Notes under the pieces: model-generated
What the model saw: only the letters and a program-made list of their open reading frames with translations
What the model was told of the DNA's origin: nothing
Database searches by the model: none
Program-made: the position numbers and the translations under genes
Source: Pedobacter yulinensis
GTDB taxonomy: Bacteria; Bacteroidota; Bacteroidia; Sphingobacteriales; Sphingobacteriaceae
Direction of reading: 5' to 3'
Length of the DNA stretch: 64,000 nt
NCBI RefSeq assembly: GCF_003029735.1
Contig: NZ_KZ686269.1
Coordinates: forward strand, 496,001 to 560,000
Part shown: positions 35,854-43,993 of the stretch, in pieces
Position numbering within the stretch: position 1 is the first letter of the stretch
How the letters are laid out: every line of letters starts with the position of its first letter

Positions 35854-36984
35854 ATGAAACCTATTTTCCATTATATTTCGCTGCTGATCCTGACTACGGT
35901 CCTGTTCAGCAGCTGCAAGAAGGAGCGGACCGATCTGGTTACCACGACCATAACACCCGCAAAAACGACCGGGCCTGCCGCCACGGCGCACGTTGTAGTT
36001 AGTCCGGCGAGTAATGCCGTCCTCACTTTTACCTGGGAGCCCGCCAAAACGGGCAATTATTCGGGGGTATTCTACGAAGTGCAATTTGATAAAGAGAACG
36101 GCAACTTCACAAAACCCATTTACCGCTCGGGAACAGGGCGGCAGAATGTTGAGCCCAAACTGGTGCTGTCGCACAAGGAAGTGAACAAACTTGCGTATGC
36201 AGCCGGCATACCTGAGCTGGCAACCGGAAAAGTGCGGTGGCGGGTGGTGGCCAGCAACGGCGTGATCGAAGCGTTTTCTGAGCCGTCTGTCATCAGCCTG
36301 GCGCGTCCGGCCGGCTTTGCAGAAAACCCTACCGATGTTTACCTGAGCGGCGAGGCGACCGAAACAGGAGCAGACCTGGCCAAAGCCATGAAGTTTAAGC
36401 GGCTGTCTGACGGCGTATTTGAATTGTATACGGCGCTTTCGCCAGGGTCGTACAAGCTGACAGACAAAACAAGCGGTACGCCTTTGACCTTCAGCGTCGA
36501 CGGCGGGCTGCTTAAAGAAGCAGCTTCTGGCGCAAGCCCCGCGGCGGTTAAGACTGTATACCGGATCAATCTCGATTTCAATAAGTCGACCGCCGTGCTG
36601 ACCGAAATCCAGTCGGCCGGGCTCTGGTTTGCTCCATACAACCGCATCCAGGCTACGCTCGCCTACGCCGGCCAGGGCGTGTTCAGGGCGACAGATGTCC
36701 AGGTTACCTGGAAACAGGAGACCTGGGGCAAGGACGAACGGTACAAATTCCGGGTCAGCGAAAAAGGACCGGCAGGCACCATCGCGGTGCGCAACTGGGG
36801 AAGCTCGAACAAAGACAACAGCCGGCCTACCTCAGGTACTGCGGCCAGCTATTTTTTCCTTCGGGAAGTCGACAACACGCAATACGATTATACATACAAA
36901 TTCATGTCAGAATCGGAGAAGGCAGATATCGAACTGAATTTCGGCGCTTCGGCAGACTATACGCACAAAATCACCTTTAAATAA
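35854..36984 (+). CDS. SusE/SusF-like surface glycan-binding lipoprotein
   Basis: 376 residues starting with a lipoprotein signal (MKPIFHYISLLILTTVLFSSC). The N-terminal part (about 40-145) is an immunoglobulin-like fold (VLTFTWEPAKTGNYSGVFYEVQFD), as in SusE N-domains; the remaining part has repeated beta-sandwich character (YLSGEATETGADLAKAMKF; VFELYTALSPGSYKL). SusE/SusF-type proteins bind polysaccharide at the cell surface to raise local concentration; they have no catalytic role. It follows susD and is itself followed by a GC-rich intrinsic terminator, so it marks the end of the highly expressed transport part of the locus. Confidence 0.85.
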   Translation: MKPIFHYISLLILTTVLFSSCKKERTDLVTTTITPAKTTGPAATAHVVVSPASNAVLTFTWEPAKTGNYSGVFYEVQFDKENGNFTKPIYRSGTGRQNVEPKLVLSHKEVNKLAYAAGIPELATGKVRWRVVASNGVIEAFSEPSVISLARPAGFAENPTDVYLSGEATETGADLAKAMKFKRLSDGVFELYTALSPGSYKLTDKTSGTPLTFSVDGGLLKEAASGASPAAVKTVYRINLDFNKSTAVLTEIQSAGLWFAPYNRIQATLAYAGQGVFRATDVQVTWKQETWGKDERYKFRVSEKGPAGTIAVRNWGSSNKDNSRPTSGTAASYFFLREVDNTQYDYTYKFMSESEKADIELNFGASADYTHKITFK

Positions 36985-36998
36985 GACTTGGTTGTTGG

Positions 36999-37056
36999 TA
37001 GCCTCTCCGGTTACCCGGATGCCCCCCCGTCGGGTGGGGCCGGGGAGCTATTTTTT
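36999..37056 (+). terminator. Intrinsic terminator between SusE-like and GH76 genes
   Basis: TAG-C-CTCTCCGG (36999-37010) pairs with CCGGGGAGCTA (37040-37050) with one bulged C and one G-T pair; a C-rich/G-rich inner segment (37022-37039) adds pairing. Six T residues follow (37051-37056). It lies 14 bases after the SusE-like stop and 19 before the GH76 start. Confidence 0.7.
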
Positions 37057-37074
37057 CGCCCTAAAAATACGATC

Positions 37075-38229
37075 ATGAAGAAAAAACAATTTTTGGCGGC
37101 GACCTTCGCCGTCCTGCTGGCGCTGCAACTGCTTGTTGGCTGCGCAAAAGACGAGCGTGCGGTTGTTCCGCCCGAAAGTCAGCCCGTACTGGGTGAGGTA
37201 AACTGGTCTGCCGCGGCTGATGCCGGTCAAAATGCGCTGATGAATGAGTTTTATAACACAGGCGCCAACTACTTCAACCAGAACAATAATGGCCACACCG
37301 GCTTCAACTACTGGTGGAACGCCCATGCACTCGACGTGCTGGTCGATGCGTATGTGCGGACCAAAGACGTCAAATACAAAGAACGGATGACCGCGTTGCT
37401 GCAAGGCTGCTACGTAAAAAACGGGAATACCTACTGGAACACATTTTACGACGATATGGAATGGTGGGCACTGGCTTGCCTTCGTGCGTACGACGCGACC
37501 GGCGACCTGACCTACAAAACCATGGCCCGGCAATACTGGACCTGGATCAAGGTTGGCTGGAGCGATATCAAGAACGGCGGCATTGCCTGGGCATCAGGCT
37601 CAAAGGATTCCAAGAACGCCTGCTCGAATGCCCCGGCCGTTATTATCGCCTGCAGGTTATACCAGCTTGATAAACAGGAAGACGACCTGGTCTGGGCAAA
37701 GAAAATCTACACCTGGTTGAAAACTTATGTGGTCGACGGATCCCGCGGGCTGGTCTGGGATGCGCACGGCAACAAGAACGAAGACAACATCTATACTTAT
37801 AACCAGGGCACCTGGGTGGGTGCGGGGATGGAGCTTTACCGCATAACCAAAGACCGTGCGTACCTCGACGACGCTGTACGCAACGTAAACTACCTCATCA
37901 ACGACGGATCGAAATTTTCACCGCGGGGCGTACTTAAGGGAGAGAACACCGGCGACGGCGGCCTGTTTAAAGGGATATTTATTCGGTACATGGCCGAACT
38001 TACTGCCAGCGGATTCCTGGATTCCTACACACAAATGCTGTACCTCGATTACCTGAAGCTGAACGGGCAATCGCTTTTTCACCGGGCTGTCAAAGCGCCG
38101 GAGAATATTTTTGGTCATGATTGGTTCAGTCGGCCTGCTTCAAAAAATGCCGACTGCTCGGTGCAGCTCAGCGGTGTCATATTATTTGAATCGCTCGATG
38201 GTCTTAAACGGCTTAAACTGCTGAAATAA
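37075..38229 (+). CDS. Glycoside hydrolase family 76 lipoprotein (alpha-1,6-mannanase type)
   Basis: The ATG at 37075 is chosen because it begins a lipoprotein signal (MKKKQFLAATF, lipobox LLVGC), giving 384 residues; the frame open from 36988 runs through the terminator hairpin. The (alpha/alpha)6 fold is indicated by HTGFNYWWNAHALDVLVDAY, NTFYDDMEWWALACLRAYD (the paired catalytic Asp of GH76) and KNACSNAPAVIIACRLYQ, with DGGLFKGIFIRYMAEL near the end. GH76 enzymes cut alpha-1,6-mannan backbones with retention. Its stop overlaps the next start (TAATG). The locus context with GH105 suggests an acidic mannose-containing polymer rather than plain yeast mannan (inference). Confidence 0.9.
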   Translation: MKKKQFLAATFAVLLALQLLVGCAKDERAVVPPESQPVLGEVNWSAAADAGQNALMNEFYNTGANYFNQNNNGHTGFNYWWNAHALDVLVDAYVRTKDVKYKERMTALLQGCYVKNGNTYWNTFYDDMEWWALACLRAYDATGDLTYKTMARQYWTWIKVGWSDIKNGGIAWASGSKDSKNACSNAPAVIIACRLYQLDKQEDDLVWAKKIYTWLKTYVVDGSRGLVWDAHGNKNEDNIYTYNQGTWVGAGMELYRITKDRAYLDDAVRNVNYLINDGSKFSPRGVLKGENTGDGGLFKGIFIRYMAELTASGFLDSYTQMLYLDYLKLNGQSLFHRAVKAPENIFGHDWFSRPASKNADCSVQLSGVILFESLDGLKRLKLLK

Positions 38230-39812
38230 TGCGCGAAACAGACCATCAGCAATTATCTTTTCGCCTTTGTGCGCTGCTCTGCCTGCTGCCCTTCGCGGTT
38301 TTTAGCCAGGCACAGGTGGTCAGTTATCCGTTGCCGCCTATCTACCGTACTTCGGCACATTATACATTGAAGGCCGGCGGTACCCCCGTTCCTGTGACCG
38401 CTTGCAATGGCAAATACGATTATGCCCATTTTTCAATGGCCGGCCGGGAAACCGAAATCAGAATTACCGTGCTGAAAGGCTGGCCGTCGCGCTGGCGCAT
38501 TAGCCCCGCCCGGACCGGTATCTGCGCAAAACGGAAGGGGTCAGACCTGGTTTTCAACCTGCCGAAAGATGCGTACCTGATCATTAAACTAAACAACCTG
38601 CCGGAGCTCGTTATTGCTGCAGACCCGCTTGAGAAAGATGTTCCACCGCCCGCAGGGAGCGGGATTTTTAATGTTGCAGACCGTTACCACGCCGACCAGA
38701 CCGGGAAAACCCTTGCCACGGCGGCCGTTCAAAAGGCCATAGATGATGCCGCGGCATTTCGCAACGGAACGGTTTACGTGCCGCCGGGCGTTTATAAGCT
38801 CGGTAACCTGAAATTGAAAAGTAACACCCGGGTGTACCTGGCCGGCGGGGCAGTGTTCCTCTTTAGCGGTCGCCGTGAAGACTATACCATCCATGCACGC
38901 AAGAAATCGCAGAACCGGGACCTGACCTGGTGGATCAGCACAGACAGCGGCGCCCATGACATCAAACTGTTTGGCCGCGGAACACTCGATGGAAACGGTA
39001 AGTACGCAACGGAAACCGGCCGCGTCGGCAACCACATCCTGGCCATTATGCATGGCAACCGTTTTGTGCTGGACGGGCTGGTGATCCGCGAGTCGGGGGC
39101 CTGGGCTGTTATACCCACGCGTTCAAAAAACATACGACTCAAAAATTTCAAGCTCTTTAACCGATTTGACATGGGCGAGAACGATGGGGTCGATGTCATG
39201 GAATCGCGCAATGTGCGTATTGAACATGCGATTGGCATTGCGCTCGACGACCCCTTCTCGACAAAGACCTGGGAGCAGGACACCGATCTTTGCCGCAATT
39301 GGCCGGGCCGGCCGCTTCCACAGCGCAACATTCTTTTCCGTGACCTGCTTTCCTGGACGTATTGTTACGGTTACAAGATCGGACAAGGGGTGCTGCAGCC
39401 ACAGCAAGACATCACTTTTAAAGATTGCGTGGTGTATGACGCCGCCGTTGGCATTGGCGTGCACCACAAATGGGGAACGCAGCCGGTTACCGGCGTCAGG
39501 TTCAGAAACATTGAGGTGGAGCGGTTGAGTTACCAGAATGATGACCACCGCACCTGGGGCGTGTTTTTTATGCAGAATGGCGACAAAAAGGGCAGCGGGC
39601 CCATTGCCGGGCTGAGCCTGGAGAACATTAGAATTTATGACGCCGGCCGCTCGCCTGCAAAATTGAAAGGCCTGAGTCAGCAGCGCATGGTGAGCCGGGT
39701 CAGGTTCAGGAATGTCCGGATGCCGGCCGCCGCCGCAGCGGCGAAGACGCTAAAAGAAATGAACGTTACCGATACCGCCTTTGTAACAGACATCAAGATT
39801 TTAACCAGATAA
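38229..39812 (+). CDS. Right-handed beta-helix glycoside hydrolase, GH28/GH49-like
   Basis: 527 residues with an N-terminal signal segment (cleavage near SQAQ). Residues about 30-135 look like a beta-sandwich domain, as seen in GH49-type enzymes; from about 145 (FNVADRYHADQTGKTLATAA) a parallel beta-helix begins, with TVYVPPGVYKLGNLKLKSNT and many short N/D-rich turns. GENDGVDVMESRNVRIEHA and IALDDPFSTKTW (Asp340, Asp341) sit where the catalytic Asp cluster of GH28/GH49 is found; GIGVHHKWG follows. The usual GH28 GHG motif is not evident. It could cut uronic-acid or other polymer backbones; polysaccharide lyase activity is not excluded. Translationally coupled to GH76 by TAATG overlap. Confidence 0.75.
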   Translation: MRETDHQQLSFRLCALLCLLPFAVFSQAQVVSYPLPPIYRTSAHYTLKAGGTPVPVTACNGKYDYAHFSMAGRETEIRITVLKGWPSRWRISPARTGICAKRKGSDLVFNLPKDAYLIIKLNNLPELVIAADPLEKDVPPPAGSGIFNVADRYHADQTGKTLATAAVQKAIDDAAAFRNGTVYVPPGVYKLGNLKLKSNTRVYLAGGAVFLFSGRREDYTIHARKKSQNRDLTWWISTDSGAHDIKLFGRGTLDGNGKYATETGRVGNHILAIMHGNRFVLDGLVIRESGAWAVIPTRSKNIRLKNFKLFNRFDMGENDGVDVMESRNVRIEHAIGIALDDPFSTKTWEQDTDLCRNWPGRPLPQRNILFRDLLSWTYCYGYKIGQGVLQPQQDITFKDCVVYDAAVGIGVHHKWGTQPVTGVRFRNIEVERLSYQNDDHRTWGVFFMQNGDKKGSGPIAGLSLENIRIYDAGRSPAKLKGLSQQRMVSRVRFRNVRMPAAAAAAKTLKEMNVTDTAFVTDIKILTR

Positions 39813-39818
39813 CAACAC

Positions 39819-40949
39819 ATGAATAAAACCAATTACATTTTGATAACCTTGCTGCTCGCTGCCGTCAGCCTGGCAGCCCGGGCGCAGTCCGTGCATTTCC
39901 GCGACCTGCCAGCAGGTGCAGACCCGCGCCAGGTCGGAAAACTGCTGAGCAGGCATTTCCTGGAAACACCGCACACCAATTTCGGCATGCCCGGCCCCCC
40001 GGGCACGATCACCTACTCAGAGGTATGCGCCTGGTACGGTGCCTTGAAGTTTGCAGGCCTTACCGGCGACAAAACACTACGCAATGGATTAGAGGCGCGG
40101 TTCAGGCCCCTGCTGTATGAAAAGAAGAACATGCAGCCCAAACCTGACCATGTAGACCCGAATGTTTTTGGCTCGCTGCCGCTCGAGCTTTACATGCAAA
40201 ACGGCTACCAGCTTTACCTGGAAATGGGAAAATGGTTTGCAGACCAGCAATGGACACTGCCTGTGCGTGCAAATGCTTCACAGCGTCGACTGCATGAGCA
40301 GGGCCTGAGCTGGCAAGCGAGGCTATGGATCGATGACATGTACATGGTGAACAACCTGCAGTGCCAGGCCTTTCGCGCCACAAAAGACCCCAGGTATACC
40401 AATCGTGCTGCCGCGCAAATGGTACTTTATCTCGATTCCATCCAGCGTCCCAACGGACTTTTTTATCACGCACCCGATGTGCCTTATTTCTGGGGCAGGG
40501 GCAATGGCTGGATGGCGGCCGGAATGACCGAACTTCTGACCTCGTTACCGCAGAAAAACCCGCACCGCGCCCGCATTCTTGCAGCATACCAGACCATGAT
40601 GGAATCCCTGCGTAGGTACCAGACGCCGGGCGGTATGTGGCTGCAGCTCGTAGACGATCCTGCTTCCTGGGCTGAAACATCAGGCACCGGTATGTTTGCA
40701 TTCGCCCTCATTACCGGCGTAAAGAAAGGCTGGCTGGACGAAAAAATTTATGGGCCGGTGGCCAGGAAAGCATGGATTGCCTTGTGCAATTACATCGAGC
40801 CGAATGGCGACGTGCGGGAAGTCTGCCAGGGAACCAACAAACAGAACAGCAGACAATATTACCTGGACCGCAAACGCCTTACGGGCGACATGCACGGCCA
40901 GGCACCTGTGCTCTGGTGTGCATTTGCGCTGCTGGATAACAGCAGGTAA
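39819..40949 (+). CDS. Glycoside hydrolase family 105 (unsaturated rhamnogalacturonyl/glucuronyl hydrolase type)
   Basis: 376 residues with a signal peptide ending AARAQ. The (alpha/alpha)6 barrel of the YteR/GH105 family is shown by YSEVCAWYGALKFAGLTGDK, LWIDDMYMVNNLQCQAFRAT (catalytic-region Asp172/Asp173), GLFYHAPDVPYFWGRGNGWM and SGTGMFAFALITGVKKGWL. GH105 enzymes remove the 4,5-unsaturated uronic acid left at the non-reducing end after a polysaccharide lyase cut. No recognised lyase is in the window, so either one is encoded elsewhere or the beta-helix protein just before it makes the cut. Six bases separate it from that gene. Confidence 0.9.
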   Translation: MNKTNYILITLLLAAVSLAARAQSVHFRDLPAGADPRQVGKLLSRHFLETPHTNFGMPGPPGTITYSEVCAWYGALKFAGLTGDKTLRNGLEARFRPLLYEKKNMQPKPDHVDPNVFGSLPLELYMQNGYQLYLEMGKWFADQQWTLPVRANASQRRLHEQGLSWQARLWIDDMYMVNNLQCQAFRATKDPRYTNRAAAQMVLYLDSIQRPNGLFYHAPDVPYFWGRGNGWMAAGMTELLTSLPQKNPHRARILAAYQTMMESLRRYQTPGGMWLQLVDDPASWAETSGTGMFAFALITGVKKGWLDEKIYGPVARKAWIALCNYIEPNGDVREVCQGTNKQNSRQYYLDRKRLTGDMHGQAPVLWCAFALLDNSR

Positions 40950-40981
40950 TCAACCTAAGCTCAATTTAATTATCTTAGTTT

Positions 40982-41005
40982 CGTTGCTCAAACGATTTTG
41001 CAACG
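40982..41005. repeat. Short inverted repeat before GH97 gene
   Basis: CGTTGC (40982-40987) and GCAACG (41000-41005) form a perfect 6-base inverted repeat with a 12-base spacer in the 98-base gap before the GH97 gene. It could be a regulatory site or a weak hairpin; there is no T run after it. Confidence 0.35.
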
Positions 41006-41047
41006 GCTCACTGCCATTTTTCGACCATATATTATACCACCTTCAAT

Positions 41048-42985
41048 ATGAAATATTTAGTTATAACAGCATTTTTAATTGGCCTGGGCGCTGCCGCTCA
41101 GGCACAGCAGTACGCACTTCAATCGCCCGACAAACAGATAACTGTGAGCCTGAATGTCGGTAAAACCATTACATATGCCGTGAATCAGGACGGCAAAGCA
41201 CTCGTACAGCCCTCAGCAATCGGCTTATTGACCAACCGGAACCCCACCGGGGTCTGGAAAGTGAAGAAGCGCAGCACCAGGACTGTTGATGCCACGCTGA
41301 AACCGGTTGTCTGGGTAAAGAGTGAAACCATCAGGGACCACTACAACCAATTGGTTCTGGATTTTGGCCATGGCCTGTCTCTGGAATGGCGGGCCTTTAA
41401 CGACGGCGTGGCCTGGCGCTGGGTTTCGGCATTAAAGGGTCCATACAAAGTGCTGGCTGAAACAGCCGAGTTTAGTTTTTCGCCAGGCACGCGCAGTCTT
41501 TTTCCGAAAGAGGATGGCTTTTTCTCACACAATGAACGGGCGTACAAGAACTACAGCGTAGATAGCCTGGACCAGAAACTAGCCAGTTTACCTGCACTTT
41601 TCGATGTAGGCGGCACCAAGCTGGTTCTGACCGAGTCAGACCTCTGGAACTATGCAGGCATGTGGATCAAAGGCAATGCTTCAGGAAAAGTAGATGCCGT
41701 TTTTCCGCACCATGCTGCGCAGAAGAAGGTGACGAGCGACCGGGATGAACGGGTTGAAAAATACGATGATTTCCTGGCCACGCTCAACGGGCCGAAAAAC
41801 TTTACCTGGCGGGTACTCATGATCAGCCGCAACGACCGGGACATCCTGAGCAATCAGCTGGTTTATCAGTTGGCCAGCCCTGCTGCAGGCGATTTTTCAT
41901 GGGTAAAGCCGGGCAAGGTGCAGTGGGACTGGTGGCACTACAACAACATTTACGGCGTTGATTTCGAGTCAGGTATTAATAACAATACCTATAAATATTA
42001 CATTGATTTCGCTTCGAAATACAAAATACCCTATGTGCTCCTGGATGAAGGATGGTGTGACACCCGCGATCTGACGAAACAGGCGCCGGGAATTGACGTG
42101 GCCGAGCTGGCCGCTTACGCGCGCAGCAAAAACGTTGACCTGCATTTGTGGTCGAGCTGGCTGGTGCTGGACAAACAGCTGGATCTGGCTCTTGACCAGT
42201 TCGAAAAGTGGGGCATAAAGGGCATCAAGGTCGATTTTATGCAGCGCGACGACCAGGATATGGTAAACTATTATGAAAAGATAGCCGCGGCAGCTGCAAA
42301 ACGCAAACTGATGGTCGATTTCCATGGGGCGTATAAGCCGACCGGCTGGATCCGCACCTGGCCCAATGTAATGACATCTGAAGGGGTACTGGGCAACGAG
42401 ATCAGCAAATTTGCCGGCAGTATCGATCCAGACCATACCACAACCATTCCGTTTATCAGGATGGCCGCCGGACCAATGGATTTTACGCCAGGAGGGATGC
42501 TGAATGTACAGAAAAAGGCCTTTGCAGCTGTTCCTTCCGAGCCCATGACCCTTGGCACCCGTTGTAACCAGCTGGCCATGTATGTAGTCTACGAAAGTCC
42601 GCTGCAAATGCTGTGTGATATCCCGACGCATTATTACCGAGAACCCGAGGCCATGGAGTTCCTGCAGGCGGTGCCCACCACCTGGAAGCGCACCGTTCCG
42701 CTGCAGGCGAAAATTGGTGACTACGTTGCTGTGGCGCGGCAGGCCGCAGACGGCGACTGGTACATCGGTGCCATGACAGACTGGACCGCCCGCGAACTGG
42801 AATTGGACCTGTCATTCCTGCCTGACGGAAAATTTAAGATGCTGGTTTGGAAAGATGGAGTGAATGCAGATAAGAACGCCAAAGATTTTAAGCAGGAAGT
42901 CATGCGTGTCAGCAAAACCTCGAAGGTGAAAGCTCACCTGGCAAAGGGTGGGGGTTACGTAGCCAGACTTGTTGCAGACCGCTAA
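41048..42985 (+). CDS. Glycoside hydrolase family 97 (alpha-glucosidase/alpha-galactosidase)
   Basis: 645 residues with a signal peptide ending AAAQAQ. N-terminal beta-sandwich (QYALQSPDKQITVSLNVG), then a TIM barrel (VQWDWWHYNNIYGVDFESG, YVLLDEGWCDTRDL, WGIKGIKVDFMQRDDQDMV), then a C-terminal beta domain. The Asp in KVDFM (Asp396) stands where retaining GH97 enzymes have their nucleophile, so alpha-galactosidase-like retaining action is more likely than the inverting SusB type; this is inference. MTSEGVLGNE may supply the acid/base Glu. Last gene of the second polysaccharide locus; 98 bases after GH105, so it may have its own promoter. Confidence 0.92.
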   Translation: MKYLVITAFLIGLGAAAQAQQYALQSPDKQITVSLNVGKTITYAVNQDGKALVQPSAIGLLTNRNPTGVWKVKKRSTRTVDATLKPVVWVKSETIRDHYNQLVLDFGHGLSLEWRAFNDGVAWRWVSALKGPYKVLAETAEFSFSPGTRSLFPKEDGFFSHNERAYKNYSVDSLDQKLASLPALFDVGGTKLVLTESDLWNYAGMWIKGNASGKVDAVFPHHAAQKKVTSDRDERVEKYDDFLATLNGPKNFTWRVLMISRNDRDILSNQLVYQLASPAAGDFSWVKPGKVQWDWWHYNNIYGVDFESGINNNTYKYYIDFASKYKIPYVLLDEGWCDTRDLTKQAPGIDVAELAAYARSKNVDLHLWSSWLVLDKQLDLALDQFEKWGIKGIKVDFMQRDDQDMVNYYEKIAAAAAKRKLMVDFHGAYKPTGWIRTWPNVMTSEGVLGNEISKFAGSIDPDHTTTIPFIRMAAGPMDFTPGGMLNVQKKAFAAVPSEPMTLGTRCNQLAMYVVYESPLQMLCDIPTHYYREPEAMEFLQAVPTTWKRTVPLQAKIGDYVAVARQAADGDWYIGAMTDWTARELELDLSFLPDGKFKMLVWKDGVNADKNAKDFKQEVMRVSKTSKVKAHLAKGGGYVARLVADR

Positions 42986-42991
42986 CGGCAA

Positions 42992-43105
42992 GGCAGTTAC
43001 CCGGGTAAAAAATGGGGCCGCATGGCGAAATGACGACTTGTTGAGATGATTTTCCGGCCGCTGTTCCGGCGATTCAGCCGGGAATTTTCTGGTCGGGTAA
43101 CTGCC
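42992..43105. repeat. Long-range inverted repeat after the GH97 gene
   Basis: GGCAGTTACCCG (42992-43003) and CGGGTAACTGCC (43094-43105) are exact complements, 90 bases apart, starting 7 bases after the GH97 stop. GC-rich sequence between them can pair further. No T run follows, so it is not a standard terminator; it could be an mRNA-protecting structure, a palindromic intergenic element or a relic of a mobile element. Confidence 0.5.
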
Positions 43106-43221
43106 CGGGCAAGAAAAATATGCTTCAACTTGCTTAAAAAGGTGTTTTTTTTACTTTCATAATTTCACATTTTTTAACAAAAAAATTCTGTCTAACATTT
43201 TAAGATCCAAATATTCTTCTT

Positions 43222-43229
43222 TATATTTG
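43222..43229 (+). promoter_or_regulatory. Bacteroidota -7 promoter element (TATATTTG)
   Basis: Perfect match to TAnnTTTG in an AT-rich region; start of transcription expected near 43234. It precedes the two-hairpin transcript ending at 43301. No clear -33 TTTG element is visible. Confidence 0.5.
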
Positions 43230-43233
43230 GGCT

Positions 43234-43301
43234 TACCCTTTCGGGGGTATGTTTTTCATAGGTAGATGTAGGGTCGAATACGAGTATTCGGCCCTTTTTT
43301 T
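43234..43301 (+). ncRNA. Candidate small RNA or leader/attenuator ending in an intrinsic terminator
   Basis: About 68 bases from a predicted start just after TATATTTG. TACCC (43234-43238) pairs with GGGTA (43245-43249); then GGGTCGAATA (43271-43280) pairs over all ten positions (one G-T) with TATTCGGCCC (43281+4 to 43294-1, loop CGAG), followed by seven or more T residues to 43301. The terminator ends directly before the first in-frame ATG of ubiX (43302). Either a free-standing small RNA or an attenuator controlling ubiX. No known RNA family was recognised. Confidence 0.5.
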
Positions 43302-43340
43302 ATGAAGGACCACCGGCGCAAATTCCGGTTTTTCCAGGCG

Positions 43341-43913
43341 ATGGACAGAAAGAAAAAATTGATTGTAGCCGTTACGGGAGCAAGCGGCGCTGTGTATGCG
43401 AAAGTTTTGCTGGACCAGTTGCTGGCGTTGTCTGACCAGCTCAGGGAAGTGGGCGTGGTGATGTCTGACAATGCCCGCCAGGTTTGGGAATATGAGCTTG
43501 GAAACCGTTATTTCGACAATTATCCTTTTACGTTTTACGGTAAGAACGATTTCAATGCACCTTTTGCCTCGGGATCGGCAAGGTATGAAACGATGGTTAT
43601 CGCACCCTGCTCGATGGGTACCCTGGGCCGTATTGCGGGCGGTATTTCAAATGACCTGATTACCCGCGCTGCCGATGTGATCCTCAAAGAACGCCGCAGG
43701 CTGATAGCCGTTGTACGCGACACCCCTTTTAACCTGATCCATATCGAAAACATGCGAACGGTGACGCTGGCCGGCGGTATCATCTGCCCCGCAAATCCCT
43801 CATTTTACAGCCTGCCGTCCTCAATAGAGGAAGTAGCCGGAACGGTTGTAAGCCGCGTGCTTGACCTGGCAGGTTTCGACGTACCGGGCTACCGGTGGAA
43901 TGAAGGGGACTAG
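43341..43913 (+). CDS. ubiX: UbiX-family flavin prenyltransferase
   Basis: The ATG at 43341 (MDRKKKLIVAVTGASGAVYAK) gives 190 residues, the family's normal length; an upstream in-frame ATG at 43302 touches the terminator T run and is less likely. LIVAVTGASGAVYAKVLLDQL is the flavin-binding N-terminus; ETMVIAPCSMGTLGRIAGGISNDLITRAADV and ERRRLIAVVRDTPFN are the conserved phosphate and FMN-binding segments. UbiX attaches a dimethylallyl group to FMN to make prenylated FMN for UbiD-type decarboxylases, or in menaquinone-only organisms for related enzymes. No ubiD is next to it. The upstream hairpin suggests attenuation control. Confidence 0.93.
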   Translation: MDRKKKLIVAVTGASGAVYAKVLLDQLLALSDQLREVGVVMSDNARQVWEYELGNRYFDNYPFTFYGKNDFNAPFASGSARYETMVIAPCSMGTLGRIAGGISNDLITRAADVILKERRRLIAVVRDTPFNLIHIENMRTVTLAGGIICPANPSFYSLPSSIEEVAGTVVSRVLDLAGFDVPGYRWNEGD

Positions 43914-43966
43914 GTCTTCCTTTTGTAAGTTGTAACCGCTTCAGGTCGATTTCCTTTGTAAAACCT

Positions 43967-43974
43967 TATCTTTG
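43967..43974 (+). promoter_or_regulatory. -7 promoter element (TATCTTTG) for mtaB
   Basis: Exact TAnnTTTG match 19 bases before the mtaB start codon; the untranslated leader would be about 14 bases. Confidence 0.5.
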
Positions 43975-43993
43975 CCATTCTTTTGTGTTCAGG

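Noticed and set aside
37002..37074. Longer GH76 start at 36988
   Set aside because: It would translate through a terminator hairpin and displace the lipoprotein signal that begins at 37075.
41013..41046. Promoter before GH97 (TATATTAT near 41027)
   Set aside because: Does not match TAnnTTTG and spacing to the nearby TTTTG is too long.
43249..43305. 18-codon leader peptide (MFFIGRCRVEYEYSALFL) overlapping the first ATG of ubiX
   Set aside because: It has no run of a control amino acid and spans the terminator stem; a frame of this length is expected by chance.
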